A stretch of DNA of 64,000 bases from contig NC_068972.1 in NCBI RefSeq assembly GCF_016808095.1, forward strand, positions 38,533,029 through 38,597,028, read 5' to 3'. This document shows positions 41,783 to 54,166 of the stretch, piece after piece. The stretch's first letter is position 1. Each line of letters opens with the position of its first letter. Under the pieces are notes generated by a model, which saw nothing but the letters and a program-made list of their open reading frames with translations, was not told the DNA's origin and did not search any database. The DNA comes from Vigna angularis (taxonomy: Eukaryota > Streptophyta > Magnoliopsida > Fabales > Fabaceae). The position numbers were made by a program, and so were the translations under genes.

Positions 41783-44700
41783 TCCCCGTTCCGGTATCTT
41801 TACACTCGCTCGCTACGTCTGTTCCGGTCTTTAATGGTTTAAATTTCCCTGATTGGAGTGAACAAGTCCAATTTCACTTAGGTGTATTGGATCTTGACTT
41901 GGCTCTTCAAGTTGAGAAACCGGCTGCTATCACTGATATTAGTAGCACTGAAGAGAAAGCTCATTACAAAGCTTGGGAAAGATCAAACAGACTTAGTCTA
42001 ATGTTTATGAGAATGAGCATTGCAAGTAACATCAAATCTGCTATTCCGAAAACCGAAAATGCGAAAGAATTTATGAAATTAGTGGAAGAGCGCTCCCAAA
42101 CTGCTGACAAGTCCCTTGCTGGGACATTGATGAGTACGTTGACCACCATGAAGTTTGACGGTTCACGTACTATGCATGAACACGTGATCGAGATGACAAA
42201 TATTGCAGCAAGACTTAAGTCTCTAGGAATGAAAGTGGATGAGACTTTTCTCGTGCAGTTCATTTTGAACTCGCTACCGTCTGAGTATGGTCCATTTCAG
42301 ATGAACTATAACACCTTAAAAGACAAATGGAATGTGCATGAATTGCACAGTATGTTAGTTCAAGAAGAGACCAGACTTAAGAACTTAAGAAGCCACTCTG
42401 TTCATTATCTAAAGAATCAAGGAGCAGGAAAGAAATTTAAGAAACATGTAAAGGGTAAAGGACCATTAAAGATTGACGAGTCCTCAACCAAAATCCAGAA
42501 GAAAAATGATAAATGTCATTTCTGCAAGAAGTCTGGACATTTTCAGAAAGACTGCTTAAAGCGTAAAGCTTGGTTCGAAAAGAAAGGTAAGCATAATGCT
42601 TACGTATGTTTTGAATCAAACTTAACTGAAGTTCCCCATAATACTTGGTGGATTGATTCTGGATGTACGACTCATGTTTCTAATGTGATGCAGGGATTCC
42701 TTACAATCCGAACCATAAACCCAACTGAGAAGTTTGTCTTCATGGGAAATAGAGTGAAAGTTCCAGTGGAAGCTGTTGGGACTTATCGATTAATTCTTGA
42801 CACTGGATATCACTTAGACCTGATGGATACTTTTTATGTACCTAGTATCACTAGAAATTTGATTTCTTTGTCTAAGCTTGATGTTGCTGGATACTCTTTT
42901 AAATTTGGGAATGGTTGTTTCAGTTTGTTTAAGCGTGCCTGTATGATTGGATCTGGTACACTTTATGATGGTTTATATAAATTGAATTTGGATAATTTAT
43001 ATGCTGAAACTCTTATGACCTTGCATCACAATGTTAGCACTAAACGCAGTTTAGTGGATGAACGATCTGCTTATTTGTGGCATAAACGTTTGGGACACAT
43101 TTCCAAAGAAAGGATGCAAAGATTAGTAAAGAATGAAATCCTTCCAGATTTAGATTTTACTGATCTGAATGTATGTGTGGATTGTATTAAAGGCAAACAA
43201 ACAAAACACACAAAGAAAGGAGCCACAAGAAGTACACAGCTTCTTGAAATTATACACACTGATATATGTGGTCCGTTTGATGTGAATACCTTCAATAAAG
43301 AGAAATACTTCATCACCTTCATTGATGATTTTTCGCGTTATGGATATGTCTATCTACTGCATGAGAAATCTCAAGCAGTGAATGTCTTGGAAGTTTACAT
43401 AAATGAAGTAGAAAGACAATTAGACAGAAAGGTGAAAATTGTCAGGTCTGATAGAGGTGGTGAGTATTATGGAAGATATGATGAAAGTGGACAACACCCT
43501 GGTCCATTTGCTAAATTTCTTGAGAAACGTGGTATTTGTGCTCAATACACAATGCCAGGCACACCACAACAAAATGGTGTATCAGAAAGGCGTAATCGAA
43601 CCTTAATGGATATGGTTAGGAGTATGTTAAGTAATTCATGTTTACCTGTATCATTGTGGATGTATTCATTAAAGACTGCCATGTATTTGTTAAACAGGGT
43701 TCCCAGTAAAGCTGTTCAAAAGACTCCTTTTGAGTTATGGACAAATAGGAAACCCAGTTTGAGACACCTGCATGTTTGGGGTTGTCAGGCAGAAATAAGA
43801 ATTTATAATCCGCAAGAAAAGAAACTGGATGCAAGAACAATCAGTGGATATTTCATTGGTTATCCAGAAAAATCAAAAGGGTATATATTTTACTGTCCTA
43901 ACCATAGTACAAGAATTGTTGAAACTGGAAATGCTCGGTTCATTGAAAATGGTGAAACTAGTGGGAGTGTAGATTCACGAAAGGTTGAAATTACAGAAAT
44001 TAAAGTACAAGTTCCTGTAATTGGCACCTCATCTTCAAGAGTTGTTGTTCCTCATGTTGTAGAAACACAGAACAATCAAGAAGAACAACACATTAATACT
44101 CCCATGATTAACAATGAACCAGTTGTAGAACAATCACAAGAAATAGTATTAAGAAGATCTCAAAGAGAAAGAAAGTCTGCTATTTCGAATGATTATGTGA
44201 TTTATCTACAAGAGTCAGAAAACGACTTAAGTATTGATAACGATCCAGTTTCATTTTCAGAAGCCATTAATGGTGATAATTCTGATAAATGGTTAAATGC
44301 TATGAAAGATGAGCTTAAATCGATGGTACAAAATGATGTATGGGATCTTGTGGAATTACCAGAAGGATGCAAGAGAGTTGGGTGTAAATGGGTCTTTAAG
44401 ACTAAGCATGACTCTCATGGTAATATCGAACGCTACAAGGCCCGACTTGTTGCCAAAGGTTTTACTCAGAAAGATGGCATTGACTATAAAGAAACATTTT
44501 CACCTGTTTCTAAGAAAGATTCTTTCCGAATTATCATGGCATTAGTAGCTCATTATGATCTTGAGTTGCATCAAATGGATGTTAAAACTGCTTTTCTGAA
44601 TGGAGATTTAGAAGAGGATGTCTATATGGATCAACCGGTGGGGTTCACTGAAAAAGGAAAGGAACACATGGTGTATAAACTAAAGAAATCAATATATGGA

Positions 44701-45820
44701 CTTAAACAAGCTTCTCGACAATGGTATCTCAAGTTCAATGATACTATTATATCCTTTGGATTTAAGGAAAACATTGTTGATCGGTGTATATATCTAAAGG
44801 TCAGTGGGAGCAAGTTTATATTTTTTGATTCTATATGTTGATGATATCTTGCTTGCAACTAATGACCTTGGTCTATTAAGTGAGACTAAGAAATTTCTCT
44901 CTAACAACTTTGAAATGAAAGATATGAGTGAGGCATATTATGTGATAGGAATAGAAATATTCCGTGATAGATCACAAGGATTGTTAGGTTTGTCTCAGAA
45001 AGCATATATTAATAAAGTTTTAGAGAGATTTAAGATGGATAAATGTTCAGCATCTCCCGTTCCAATACATAAAGGAGACAAGTTTAGTCTCATGCAATGT
45101 CCAAAGAATGATTTGGAACGGAAACAGATGGAAAATATCCCTTATGCATCTGTTGTTGGGAGTTTGATGTATGCTCAAACATGTACAAGACCAGATATTA
45201 GTTTTGCAGTTGGTATGCTTGGTAGATATCAGAGTAATCCAGGAATGGATCATTGGAAAGCTGCAAAGAAAGTTTTAAGATACCTACAAGGAACAAAGAA
45301 TCACATGCTTACTTATAAAAGATCTAATCATCTTGAAGTGATTGGATATACAGATTCAGACTTTGCTGGTTGTATAGATACAAGAAAATCTACATATGGT
45401 TATCTGTATCTTTTAGCCGGAGGAGCAATCTCATGGAAAAGTGCGAAGCAGTCCGTCATTGCTACATCCACTATGGAAGCTGAATTTGTGGCATGCTTTG
45501 AGGCCACTATTCAGGCTAATTGGTTGCGGAACTTTATTTCAGGACTTGGAATAGTTGACAGTATTGCCAAGCCGCTGAAAATTTATTGTGACAATTCCGC
45601 AGCAGTCTTCTTTTCTAAGAACGACAAGTATTCCAAAGGTGCTAAACATATGGAATTGAAATACTTTGTCGTTAAAGAAGAAATTCAGAAACATAAAGTG
45701 TCAATAGAACATATTAGCACTGATTTTATGATTTCTGACCCTTTAACAAAAGGGTTACCGCCCAAATTATTTGTTGATCATGTAAAGAATATGTGCATTA
45801 TGTCTACCATTGAAAGTTGA
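41783..45820 (+). pseudogene. Copia Gag-Pol, one frameshift before YVDD
   Basis: The first frame, to 44841, holds gag (NGLNFPDWSEQVQFHLGV), the CCHC knuckle (CHFCKKSGHFQKDC), protease WWIDSGCTTHVS, integrase (H-H-C-C zinc region HKRLGHISKE, core HTDICGPFDV and TPQQNGVSERRNRTLMDMV) and the first half of RT (RYKARLVAKGFTQKDGIDY, QMDVKTAFLNGDLEEDVYM). It ends at TGA 44839-44841. The second frame (from about 44804, to 45820) continues with the catalytic YVDDILL, then RNase H (YTDSDFAGCIDTRKSTYGY, SVIATSTMEAEF, HISTDFMISDPLTKGL). One extra T in the TTTTTTG run near 44820-44826 is the only break seen. It may be a true mutation or a base-calling error in a homopolymer. Confidence 0.95.
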
Positions 45821-46212
45821 ATGTTAATGTTATTAATGGTTATGTGACACTTGAATTCTTTAATGTATAAGTTTTTGAAATTTGTATTTGTATTTTCTTC
45901 TGTATGGTTATGTATACAAATTATGATGAAGAAAAACAAACAAATTATATTATTGTTATTAAAATGACATTATGTTTGAACCCATTATGTATTTAAGTTT
46001 TATAACGTCATATTAAAGAGAAAGAGATAATATAGTAGTACATGGAAGGAGACATATCAGTTGAATGATGTGCGACCGCCATGACTCTTATTATTTCTAT
46101 ATCTTTAATTATGAATAATGATGAAGCCAATTATGTAAAGTCCCCAAATGCGCATTATGACTATTTATTAAATCACAGAATGTTATGACATCACAAGAGT
46201 CAAGTGGGAGAA

Positions 46213-46593
46213 TGTTAGAATTACCCAACTATTAAGTGACTCATGTGAAAGATAAATGAGGGTCAAAATGTGATTTAATATAATTGAGGGACTTAATGGC
46301 AAAGTTACAACTTGATGGAAGTTGTATAAGAATGGAGAAGGGTTCTGTCCCTGATGCACACAATTTCTTCAAGAAGCTCTCTCCCATTAAATCCACCATC
46401 AAGAAAGAATTGAGAGAATTAAGCTTGCATCAAGGGATAGATTGGGTAAGGAGTTGAAGCAAATCAAGAATCAATTAGCATGGATCAAGGTTAGTAAATT
46501 CTCATCTTCCTTATGTAATTATGTTTAATCTAGTGAGAATCATAAATTCTTAAGATCCTAATGTCATGTAATTAAGATCATGAAAAACTTACA
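46213..46593 (+). repeat. 3' LTR of the copia element
   Basis: Identical by eye to the 5' LTR over all 381 bp; followed by target duplication TGATA at 46594-46598. Confidence 0.95.
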
Positions 46594-46829
46594 TGATACT
46601 GCAGTCTCTTTCTATGCCATTTCTTCTCTATCAAATATAGCACATGATGGACTAATACAAATATTGTATATTGAAATTATTTATTTTAATGACAATTCTT
46701 AGATATTATATAATTGACAATGATATTCATATAAATAATATTTATGTATTAATATGAAATGTTTGTTTATGACTTAAGTATTCTTCAAAGTTTATATGTT
46801 ATAATCTTGATCACGTCTACTACTGATAC

Positions 46830-46996
46830 AAACAATTCTTTATTGGTATTTTTTAAGTAATTACATACGGATATATTTATATTTATATGCAATTACATAC
46901 GAATAATATTATCTACGACATATATAATTTTCATATGTAACACTATTTTACATACGATTTAGTCGTATGTAAATATAATTTTTCTTGCTTGTAGTG
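46830..46996 (-). mobile_element. CACTA transposon end
   Basis: On the minus strand the segment starts CACTACAAGCAAGAAAAA and carries several TACATACG subterminal repeats, two of them forming an inverted pair (TACATACGA TTTAG TCGTATGTA). This is the classic CACTA end. The opposite end was not found; the copia insertion or a deletion may have removed it. Confidence 0.7.
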
Positions 46997-47397
46997 AGAT
47001 ATTATGATACAAAGATAAAAGAATTATTATATTTAATTGACTTAATTAAATATCAAGTTTATTATAAATTTAGATATTTTTAATTGAATATTTATTATTT
47101 GGCATCCCTGAAGTTTTTGTCCAAGTTTTGCCACTACGCCCACACAAATTTCTCTACTCCATCTTCCTCAATCTACACACATCTTTCCTCTCTCACCATC
47201 TTCATAAGCCAATGAATGGCAATGGAAAGGGCATCAACATCCACCGTTGCCAAAATTTGGGGCCATGAACGCTGGCATAACCTAGTCATCTTCCACTACA
47301 AACGCCAATGGCTGGAATGCCCTAGTTCAGATAAAGGGTTATATATGGCTTGATTTATTAATTTATTAGTTTATCTCAAATCTTCAATTAATTTTCA
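46997..47397. other. Intergenic DNA, no gene seen
   Basis: No supportable frame. A CT-rich patch at about 47130-47340 (CTCTACTCCATCTTCCTC) stands out from the AT-rich surroundings but matches nothing I recognise. Confidence 0.4.
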
Positions 47398-48330
47398 TAA
47401 AAATTATTTTATTTTTTAAAATATGTCGATATTTGAAAATTACAACATTAACAAAAGAAAATATTCAGCATATTGACTCAATTGATCGTCCAACTCATTT
47501 CAGAATAGGGTAGTTAAATTGAGTTTAACATGAAAAAAATATATGCAGAAACTCAACAGATCTCAACCCGAAAAGTCTTTTCGTAAGTTAAATAATGGAT
47601 TTGTAACAAATTCTATAGAACCCAACTCACAAACACTATAATAAAAGAAATCACTATTTTTTTTTTTACATAAATCAACACAACAATCTGACTAAAAAAA
47701 GTAGTTGTTGAATCGATAAGTATTAGATATAGAAGGGTTTTCTTATTATTTATTTTTAAAAATTTGTTTATAAAAACTTATTTAAAAGCTCTCAAATAAA
47801 CGGTAAAAAATGACAGGGCATTTCCAAAGTTTTTTTGATGAGTCTCGGAATGTTCACAACTAGGATCTCAAGAAACATCTAAAAGAGACATATAATATTG
47901 TTCTTTATTTGATACACAATTGATGTTTGCACTACTATTACAAAATATTCACCTTATTAACCCTTTTTGTATAAAAAAACACATTGTTTTGAAAGTTCTT
48001 ATTAACCCTTTTTGTATAAAAAAACACATTGTTTTGAAAGTTCATAAGAAAAAAAAGAAAAAAGTCTACAAGTTTATAAAATTTATAAGTAAATAAGATA
48101 TTTCACAGCTTCCTGCTAGATTTGTCCCTTATGAGGTGAAGAGATCGAGGAAGTGGTATAGCCTGTGTAAAAGAAAAATAAAAAATCCTTTCCTTTAAAA
48201 TTTAAAATAAAAAAAGATAACTTCTAAAAAATAATAATGTAATAGAAAAGTCAAAGGATTAAAATTAGTACCTTCAACTTTTCATTATGTTATTTGGAGA
48301 ATATTCTTCTTCGTCGTCGTCTTCCTCTTC
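47398..48330 (-). repeat. 3' flank of NLR C, duplicated downstream of NLR E
   Basis: The sequence from AAAATTATTTTATTTTTTAA through GTCGATATTTGAAAA and CAAAAGAAAATATTCAGC is matched in order at 59452-60290. It includes the 3'-UTR exon whose minus-strand acceptor TTTTACACAG precedes GCTATACCACTTCCTCGATC near 48160. The two flanks share most positions and some indels. Confidence 0.8.
47954..48043. repeat. 45-bp tandem direct duplication
   Basis: TTATTAACCCTTTTTGTATA and the following 25 bases recur without change at 47999. The matching flank of NLR E has one copy, so this duplication is recent and private to NLR C. Confidence 0.9.
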
Positions 48331-48333
48331 ATC

Positions 48334-50892
48334 TTATTCTTCATCTTCTTCATCTTCTTCTTCTTGAGCATTATAAACACGTTTGATGTGTGATATCTTG
48401 TACCAATCCTGTCCAACTCCGGGCTTGAATCTTTTCCATAATTCAGGACAAGCAGTCATTTCTAATCTTTCAAGATTTGTGAGCTGATGCATGTTGTCAG
48501 GCAGTGACACCAGATTTGGACATTCGCAAATACCAAGAGATTTGAGATAAATTAAAGTTGGTAGCCAATCGGGAAGCTCCTTAAGATTGATGCAACCTAA
48601 AATAAGTAAGCTTTGTAAAGAGTTTGCAGATCCTTGAATCCACCGAGGCAACGTGACCAGTTGCGGCAAGTCTTTAAGAACAACATACTTTAACCTTGAA
48701 TCGGGGATTTGACTTCCAACACCCATTGACAATTCCAACTGGTCGCAGTTAGAGATAGCCAAAACATTTACATTTCTAATGGCGTGAAACGGCACCGACT
48801 TTAGACTTTCACATCCCACTAAGGCTAATTTTTTAAGAGTGGATAGTTGTATACCATTGAACAATGACTCCAAATTATCACAATAACTAATATTTAAATT
48901 TTCTAAAGTAGTCAAAACTGCAATGTCTTTCTCTGAAAAATCAACTTGTTTGGTGGTTATATAAAGATTCCGAAGGCTGATTAGATTTCTCATTCCTTTG
49001 GGTAGTTTTTGTAGCTCTACACATCCTAAGAGATCCAAAGTTTGCAAATTTTGAAGTTTGCAGACTGAATCAGGGAGTCTCCTGAGTTTTTTACTAAACT
49101 GGAGATTAAGATGTCTTAAATGTTTCAACTTTCCAATAGAGTAAGGCAAACTCTCGATTTCAGATGAATATAATCCTAAAATCCTCAAGTATTTGCATCT
49201 TGACACCAATTTAATCAAGAAAGCTTCATTGTTCATTCCCTGGGAAAGGTACACACTTTTTAAACCTGTGTGAGGAAAAGCTTGACCATGCAAATTATTT
49301 TCCATAAAGACTAAATGTTGGGCATTCTCAGGAAATTTTTGATTGCGGAGATTTATTCTTTCAAACTCACCTTTGGCAATATGAACTACAAGATCATACA
49401 TCAAATCATGTAACGTAAATGTGGAATCGGCCCCCAAGTCAAAATAATCTGAAAGAAAAGATCTTGACCATAGCTCATACACAAGATGATTGGCAACATC
49501 CACCATTGATTCACTTTCCTTTGGGGGCGGAAGAAAACCAAGTGCTTCCCACATGGTAGAAATTTGAGAACAAATAATTATAGTATTCTGTGGGCAAAGG
49601 GAGAAAGAAGCAAAACAAGGTTTTAAATATGAAGGGAGTTGATCGTAACTTAATTTGAGAGCAGGCAAAATGCCTTCTTCATTCTGTTTTAAATTCCAAA
49701 TTTCGTTGTCTCTTATAGACTCCCACTCTTTCTTATCAAACATCGAGAACAATGAACTCCCAACCGTTTTCACTGCTAAAGGTAACCCACCACATTTTCC
49801 CACTATTTCTTTTCCAATCTCCAACAGTTCTGGATGTTTCTTTTCTTCTCCATCATCAAAAGCAAATTTCACAAATAGTGAAAGAGAATCCTCCTCAGAG
49901 AGACATCCAAGAAGGTACAAATTTGATGATTTAGTGTGCATTATGGCAGCTACTGCATGACTACGAGTGGTCAGTAGGACTTTACTACCTTCAACATCCA
50001 CATCTATTATTTCCTTCAACTCATGCCATCGTGCAGGATCCTCGCTCCACACGTCATCCAACACAAGCAAGAACTTCTTACCTTCAAGTCTATTTCTCAG
50101 AAGGTTTTGAAGTTGCTCCGTCTCAAAGTTATTGAAGTTTTCCCGAGTTGGATTTGGAGCAGAATTGAGGATTTTAATGAGCACATTTTTAAGTTCAAAA
50201 TCATTAGAGACACAGACCCACATCTTCAATTGAAAACATTCATCAATGTTTCTGTCATTGAAAACTAACTTAGCAAGTGTGGTTTTTCCCAAGCCCCCCA
50301 TTCCCGCAATGGAAATAACAGAAAGACTTTGGCGATCACCATCTTGCATAAGAAGGTTTACTATTTCATTCTTATCATGTTCCCTCCCTGTAACATGGGA
50401 AGGGTTTACATGAGAATGAGTCATTTCCCTCACGTGCACAACACGTGTATCATGGTCAATGATTTGAAGGCCAAACATGCTTAGTTGTGTTGAAAGTTTG
50501 GTCAACCTGGTGTTGATGTCTTGAATGTGATGCGCCATTCTAAGACCATAAACAACAGGATTACTTGATGAGAAGAAACGGCGTACCTTTCTTGAGCAGC
50601 TACCATAGGTGTTGACAACGTGTTTCCGCAAGGCTTCACACTCAAAATCATCGACTATGTCTTCAGCATCAGAAAACACGCGCTTGATCTGAGTCAGCCA
50701 TTCGTTCAGGGCACTACTCTGCGGATTCTTTTTCTCAGCATCTAACAGAACACCTTTGATGAGTGCCATAGTCGCTTTCATCTGCTTTAGCTCGCTATGT
50801 ACACCAAGCGCCAAAGAAGCTTCTTGAACGGCAGCAGTGGCAAGCTTTCCTATGAGCGATTCTGCGAAGCTGAAAAGAAGTGATTCGGCCAT
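48334..50892 (-). CDS. NLR C: CC-NB-ARC-LRR disease-resistance protein with a short acidic tail
   Basis: An uninterrupted 852-residue CNL with P-loop GMGGLGKTTLA, MWVCVSNDFE, kinase-2 FLLVLDDVWSED, GSKVLLTTRSH, CGGLPLAVKTVG, CFASFSLCPQN, LHD in place of MHD (TLHDLMYDL), and LRRs to the C-terminus. The end is QEEEDEEDEE. A TAA there is followed by another 18 codons in frame, mostly Asp/Glu and ending MKS then TGA, which align with the longer tail of NLR E; so the tail is truncated by a premature stop but the receptor body is whole. The start at 50892 (MAESLLFSF) is shared with the paralogues; a TATA box lies 82 nt above. Confidence 0.93.
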   Translation of the reverse strand: MAESLLFSFAESLIGKLATAAVQEASLALGVHSELKQMKATMALIKGVLLDAEKKNPQSSALNEWLTQIKRVFSDAEDIVDDFECEALRKHVVNTYGSCSRKVRRFFSSSNPVVYGLRMAHHIQDINTRLTKLSTQLSMFGLQIIDHDTRVVHVREMTHSHVNPSHVTGREHDKNEIVNLLMQDGDRQSLSVISIAGMGGLGKTTLAKLVFNDRNIDECFQLKMWVCVSNDFELKNVLIKILNSAPNPTRENFNNFETEQLQNLLRNRLEGKKFLLVLDDVWSEDPARWHELKEIIDVDVEGSKVLLTTRSHAVAAIMHTKSSNLYLLGCLSEEDSLSLFVKFAFDDGEEKKHPELLEIGKEIVGKCGGLPLAVKTVGSSLFSMFDKKEWESIRDNEIWNLKQNEEGILPALKLSYDQLPSYLKPCFASFSLCPQNTIIICSQISTMWEALGFLPPPKESESMVDVANHLVYELWSRSFLSDYFDLGADSTFTLHDLMYDLVVHIAKGEFERINLRNQKFPENAQHLVFMENNLHGQAFPHTGLKSVYLSQGMNNEAFLIKLVSRCKYLRILGLYSSEIESLPYSIGKLKHLRHLNLQFSKKLRRLPDSVCKLQNLQTLDLLGCVELQKLPKGMRNLISLRNLYITTKQVDFSEKDIAVLTTLENLNISYCDNLESLFNGIQLSTLKKLALVGCESLKSVPFHAIRNVNVLAISNCDQLELSMGVGSQIPDSRLKYVVLKDLPQLVTLPRWIQGSANSLQSLLILGCINLKELPDWLPTLIYLKSLGICECPNLVSLPDNMHQLTNLERLEMTACPELWKRFKPGVGQDWYKISHIKRVYNAQEEEDEEDEE

Positions 50893-50973
50893 GAGTTTGG
50901 GAAGAGAAGAATGCAATTGGAAATTTTCTGTGAGTAGAATAGTTGGTTGATGAATCATTTCAAGGCATTATGG

Positions 50974-50981
50974 TTTTTATA
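50974..50981 (-). promoter_or_regulatory. TATA box of NLR C
   Basis: The minus strand reads TATAAAAA in the same context as the other NLRs (TTATGGTTTTTATAAAAA on the plus strand). It places the extra upstream ATG at 50958 close to or before the transcription start. Confidence 0.55.
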
Positions 50982-51389
50982 AAAAGTCTGCTGCAAAACT
51001 TCATTTGTTTTAGTAAAATACGTGTAATAATTGAAATCTAGTCAATGGAATTATAATTTTATATATATAAGATGAGCTGGATTCTCGGTGTTTGGTATAT
51101 TGTATTGGCACAAGAGTCAAAGACATTTAAAAAAGTGCAATTTAACATATAAACTCATTTTCATTGCTTCCGCTAATTTTTTTAATTATTTAATATTAGA
51201 GTATAAATCACTCTTCATTAATACTAAAAAAATAAACTTATCATTATGTAAATTTATAGTTAATTATAACGAAAGCCACGATTTCATTTATTTTTTAAAA
51301 TAGATAAGAATTTATTACATTAACTTGGCTTAATTAAGTTTGTGTCAATTTTGAATTTGAGTTTTTATTTTCTTTTATCTATTAACTAT

Positions 51390-52059
51390 TTAAAAATTTT
51401 ATGTTTATATTTTTTCAATTGAATCTCTATTCTTTTCTGTTAATCAGATATTATCTAGTTCCAAAATCTTTTTTTATTATCTTAATATATGTTAAGAATT
51501 GTGGTTAAAATAAAAATGATAGTGCAATTAATGTAAAACATGAATAACTTTTTAATGTATTGGATAAGAAAGTCGTCATACTTTCTTACTGATTTTATCA
51601 CCATAACGAGTAAGAAATTGTTTTCATTATTATTAATGAATAGGCTATAGTTATTAAATTCTAAAATTTATAGTTAATTGTATTATATTATACTAAAAAA
51701 ATTGATTTATTTTTACTAAAAAGTTAAATATACTGTTTTAAGATTCAGTTTTTAAAAATTGAACTTATAATATTTTTTTCTTCAGTTAAGTATCTTAACT
51801 GTATTATACAAGTTATTTCCATCACACTGTTGTTCTCTTGCTCTTGTATTTTTAAATATCTTTTTTTATCTTTAAATTATTGTAAATGAGTGTCTTAACG
51901 AAAAACGCCTTTGGTTGAAGTATTTATTATTTATGCAAAAAGGAAAACCAAATCATGAAAAAGGAAATTAAAATAGATGATAAACTTTTTACTGTGAAAC
52001 ACTCTGATTTGCAAATAAAGTGTAGATAATAATGATAATAAACTTCCTCTTTGTCTAAC

Positions 52060-52096
<37 letters not shown>

Positions 52097-53270
52097 AAAT
52101 GTTTATATCATGTTTTCAAAAATTATATTGGTATATATTTTTATATTATATAAAAAAATTAAGTAAAATGATAAATAAAATTAATTAATTAATATTTTAG
52201 TAATACATGTTCTTATATAATAAAATAAATAATTAAAACAGAAAATAATAAAATAAATAAATAAATTTAATATTTTACTAGTATTTTTATTTTATATTTT
52301 AATAAAATAAATAATTAAAATAAGAAAAGATTTTATAATATTTATTATTTATTAATATTTTATAACAGATTTTGAATTCTTAAATGTGATTGAACTTGTC
52401 CTTAACTTGTATTCGAGTTTTTAATCATAAAAAAAATTCTACGTATAAAGATTCTAACACTCAAATGAGTAAAATATATTCTTATAAATATTTTAATATA
52501 TAATAAATATTGAGTTAGACTAGTCACGGTTATAAATGATATTTATAGACTTTTGTACATTAGTATAATAATAAATAAGATAACTCAAAATATAATAACA
52601 TATTGATAAATATAATAAATATATTTTATAATAATTTTATATTTTACTATTTTAAGTGTGTTTAACCTATGATAATAATAATATATTGTTTTATAATGTT
52701 ATTAACTGTTTACGACATATTTGGATAAGATGTCTTACAATGTTATTAACTGTTTATTTGTTAATTTTAATTATCTGTTAATAAGAGTTATTTTGTTATT
52801 AGATAGTGTTATTAGTAGTTTAATTCAGTTTATATTGTATTTTAATACAATTTAGTATAATTCAGTTCAGTCTAGTTTAATAAAACAAAAAACAGTTCAG
52901 TATGTCTGAACTGTTTTACAATCTAGTTCAGTTTAGACAAATTAATTTTTAGTTCAATACAGATTTTAGTAATGCAGTATAATTCAGTTCTATTTGTCCA
53001 TCCATATTAGTGAGATAATTCTTGTTATCCTCAAACTTTTGTTAAGGTGAATTTAGCTTATTTAGTCGCCATTGTTAGTATAGGTGGATTTTAGAAGTTT
53101 CAACATTGATATCTTATGTATTTTTCATGTTTGCAAAAGCAAGATCTACACCCATTTAGTGTCAATTTCTTTTTGTATGGACTTTTTTAACTGGTTTTCT
53201 TCTTATAATTTATCATAAATGCTTACATAAATTCGTTTAATATGATTATTTTTATCTTAGTATAATGATG
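51390..53270. repeat. Far-upstream flank of NLR C, matched at 58930-59450
   Basis: The ends (51398-51640 and 53010-53270) match 58960-59180 and 59205-59450 in order (TTTTTTCAATTGAATCTCTA; GTTAGTATAGGTG). The middle (about 51640-53010) has no counterpart there and is AT-rich without genes, so it was inserted here or lost there. Confidence 0.7.
52063..52091. repeat. (AT)n microsatellite
   Basis: About 14 uninterrupted AT units. Confidence 0.95.
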
Positions 53271-54040
53271 GTATTTGTTTTCTAAATTCAGTCTACTGTT
53301 TTGAGTATTTTCAATTTGGTTTTATTTTTCTTTAATAAATATATTAAAGAGCACGACCTAATTAGGTTCATTAAGCCTCTTCATTTTAGAACAACTCAAA
53401 TCTATGTCTATTGAGACAATATCTACAAATAATAAATAATTTCGACAATTTGATATTATGATTATTATTTTATTATTATTAACTAAGTAAGTATTATTCC
53501 AATGGGAGCATAGACTTACCGTCTATGTTGATCCTACAAATATAACTAGTATTTTTTAAGAAATGTTCATTTCATAATCACTCATATACTTATTGTATTA
53601 ATAAAGATTCTAAATTCTCTTACTAACTTGAACGTTGGAGAGATTTTTGCGTGTGAATCACCCACCTCTGAATAGTAAGGAATTGTAATTCAATCAATAA
53701 GAACTCTCAAGCCAAAGTGTAGTTACGATGTTCCAATAATAACACGGGGGATGAATATCTAATGTTATGTCATTATTCAAAATTAATTTGTTGATAAAAG
53801 TAATTAGACATGACAATTAGACTGAGTACAAATAATCTCCAATGTTTTAAGTTGGATACAGAGATAGAACTAGATATATATTTGTTTCATCTCTCGTTCA
53901 TGTTTTAAATTACTAAGTAATAAAAATATATTTATACATTTTGTCTTTATGTTTGATACTTATTATTAAGACATAAATGTGATCATTTTTACTTTATATG
54001 CTCATTTAAGCTTTATCTAATTGTTATTTGATATTTATAC

Positions 54041-54097
<57 letters not shown>

Positions 54098-54166
54098 AAT
54101 ATATAACATTGGAGAAAAGAAAATAGTAGTAATTTGTCTCTCTTATATTTGGTCATTGTGAGACCT
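53271..54166. other. AT-rich intergenic DNA with an (AT)n tract
   Basis: No gene. A pure AT-dinucleotide tract covers about 54047-54094, just before the solo LTR. Confidence 0.6.

Larger units (their letters stand above)
40356..46593 (+). mobile_element. Near-intact Ty1/copia retrotransposon
   Basis: LTRs of 381 bp (40356-40736 and 46213-46593) read identical and are flanked by TGATA on both sides. The initiator-Met primer site TGGTATCAGAG is at 40739-40749 and the polypurine tract AAGTGGGAGAA at 46202-46212. gag-pol occupies about 41783-45820 on the plus strand with all domains; one extra base breaks pol. Identical LTRs mean a very recent insertion. It lies in unrelated sequence 47 bp from the NLR D break. 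Confidence 0.95.
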
